From the NCBI GenBank assembly GCA_964531165.1, contig CAZHEA010000002.1:50719-114718 (forward strand): DNA of 64,000 bases. The letters run 5' to 3'. Positions 62,976 through 64,000 of the stretch are shown one piece after another (within the stretch, counting starts at the first letter, position 1; the number at the start of each line of letters is the position of its first letter). The translations under genes and the position numbers were made by a program. The DNA is from SZUA-229 sp964531165. Its GTDB lineage: Bacteria > Pseudomonadota > Gammaproteobacteria > SZUA-229. The notes under the pieces are model-generated. The model saw only the letters and a list, made by a program, of their open reading frames with translations. It did not search any database and was not told the origin of the DNA.

Positions 62976-63245
62976 TTACTCTATTTTTGAAAGTGCATCC
63001 GGATGCACACGGTATACGCCTTTTCGAATTCGAAATAAAAATTTCGTCTGCGTCATGGTATCGCGTCCGGCTTCAATCGTTGCGGCGGGTAAAAATGAAT
63101 TGATATAATCTGATTTAATATACGAAAATACCTGCTTGAATTCTTTCAATGTAAACACAATTCCCCTGTCGTCAATTGAACCTAATTCACCTGCATTGAT
63201 TGCCTCAAGAAAATGATCTTTAAGGCGCATTTTTTTCTGTTCCAT
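62976..63245 (-). CDS. Small protein, possibly winged-helix-like
   Basis: This 89-residue cytoplasmic protein is preceded by AAGGTAAGGAT at good spacing. The C-terminal half (TQTKFLFRIRKGVYRVHPDAL) has the Arg/Tyr/His wing pattern found in many small winged-helix or restriction-associated proteins, preceded by a helix (FTLKEFKQVFSYIKSDYI). The similarity is weak and the function unknown. It has its own terminator, so it is a single-gene unit converging on the beta-helix gene. Confidence 0.7.
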   Translation of the reverse strand: MEQKKMRLKDHFLEAINAGELGSIDDRGIVFTLKEFKQVFSYIKSDYINSFLPAATIEAGRDTMTQTKFLFRIRKGVYRVHPDALSKIE

Positions 63246-63499
63246 ATCCTTACCTTTAGAAAGATAAATTTATCAATAGGGTAATTCAGCGGGCGGCGCT
63301 ACAAAATATTATTGCCATATCCACATGTTTAACAACGGCAACAAATGTGTATATTTATGTCATTCCCAAATACGGCTACAGGAAATCCAGCGATTTCAGA
63401 CAAGGCTTTTTACAAAGGAAACCCGACACTTTTAAAAGTGTCAGGCAACCAACCTAACTCTCCACCAGAAAAACAACCACAAACTTAAACCGATTCTGC

Positions 63500-63991
63500 T
63501 TAATCAATGGCGGGTAAAATTAGCCCGCACAAATCAAGGTCAGATAAATCCAGACAAGCCGGATCTAACTCACTGATATCCGGTTCAAGTCCATTTTCAT
63601 CCGCCTCATCAAGCAACAAACACACCGCCTCAAGCCGACACTCCAGCGCCCAGTATTTTAATCGCAAACGATTTTTCTCAGCCACGGGTAAAGGCAGGCT
63701 CAGTAAATAATTTACGTGTGAGCGCAGGGCTTCCATTGTTGTGGGCAGGTTTTCGTTTGAGAGTGATTCAAATGTAAGCAATGGGGGTGGCGAAACACTA
63801 AAAACCTGAGCCGGTTTAAGCATTAACGCAATCGAATCCGAAGACAACTTAGGTGCCGCACTAACCGTAAGATTAGCCATAGCAGCCGGTATCGGAGCCG
63901 ATTTTTGCCCGGGTGGTGTAAAAAAGTTTGTTTTGGCTACTAATTTGCTTTGGGCAAAGCGGGTTCGTAGCGTAGAATCAAGTTCAGCCAT
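63500..63991 (-). CDS. Hypothetical Pro/Ala/Leu-rich protein
   Basis: This 163-residue protein is complete in this window or possibly begins further upstream outside it. The first half is low-complexity (Pro, Ala and Ser); the second half is Leu-rich helical (MEALRSHVNYLLSLPLPVAEKNRLRLKYWALECRL-type) and ends in an acidic stretch LDLSDLDLCGLILPAID. There is no signal peptide and no family recognised. The start at 63991 is the first ATG seen; the context upstream is not available. Confidence 0.55.
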   Translation of the reverse strand: MAELDSTLRTRFAQSKLVAKTNFFTPPGQKSAPIPAAMANLTVSAAPKLSSDSIALMLKPAQVFSVSPPPLLTFESLSNENLPTTMEALRSHVNYLLSLPLPVAEKNRLRLKYWALECRLEAVCLLLDEADENGLEPDISELDPACLDLSDLDLCGLILPAID

Positions 63992-64000
63992 AATTACCTC

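Overview
The window reads as chromosome of a gammaproteobacterium with G+C visibly below one half. The strongest evidence is the gene order nadB / rpoE(algU)-rseA(mucA)-rseB(mucB)-rseC(mucC)-mucD-(grx)-lepA-lepB-DUF4845-rnc-era-recO, the layout known from Pseudomonas-type genomes. Two secreted carbonic anhydrases, several small c-type cytochromes and a SoxK-like lipoprotein would suit a sulfur-oxidising or CO2-fixing lifestyle. That last point is inference, and I do not assign a genus. No rRNA, tRNA, CRISPR array or prophage was recognised.

Layout. 1-10.3 kb: end of a flgN-like gene, then the minus-strand sigma-E envelope-stress and lep-rnc-era-recO block. 10.5-20.6 kb: nadB, a sulfurtransferase, orn, a Ste24-type protease, a cytochrome c, rsgA, tadA, guaA and guaB. 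20.7-27.9 kb: a SoxK-like lipoprotein, xseA, dksA, gluQ, malic enzyme and a glutamate-synthase-like flavoprotein. 28.3-34.3 kb: a TonB receptor, an orphan ligand-binding protein and a hybrid histidine kinase, the last two translationally coupled. 34.4-36.4 kb: acs, followed by an assembly gap in a 14-bp tandem array. 36.6-40.9 kb: an envelope cassette made of a small lipoprotein, a membrane class III cyclase with a predicted periplasmic SH3b domain, a lipoprotein, an M15-like peptidase and a C-terminally anchored protein. 40.9-49.4 kb: a GGDEF-EAL regulator, pepN, a second gap in a different 14-bp array, ycgN, a VOC protein, dapC, dapD and an ArsC-like gene. 49.4-64 kb: an accessory region with a delta-type carbonic anhydrase, an orphan PhnD-like protein, small DUF genes, cytochrome c, an O-methyltransferase, a phospholipase-D-type enzyme, an alpha carbonic anhydrase, a metallo-beta-lactamase-fold protein, a degenerate M48 protein, a beta-barrel remnant and a secreted beta-helix protein.

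Intergenic space is rich in small inverted-repeat elements. One family with arms around TTTGCGGACA occurs at least four times, and its arms differ between copies yet still pair within each copy. A 226-bp element at 54741-54966 has 20-bp terminal inverted repeats and a 7-bp target duplication. A further long inverted repeat separates guaB from guaA. Both 100-N gaps lie in 14-bp tandem arrays that directly abut the 3' end of a minus-strand gene.

The best candidate for an undescribed system is the cyclase/SH3b-lipoprotein-M15-anchored protein cassette (36.9-40.9 kb), which looks like a device linking cell-wall state to cyclic-nucleotide signalling. Second is the TonB receptor-binding protein-hybrid kinase module (28.3-34.3 kb). 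All functional links are inferred from sequence motifs and gene context; no database search was possible.
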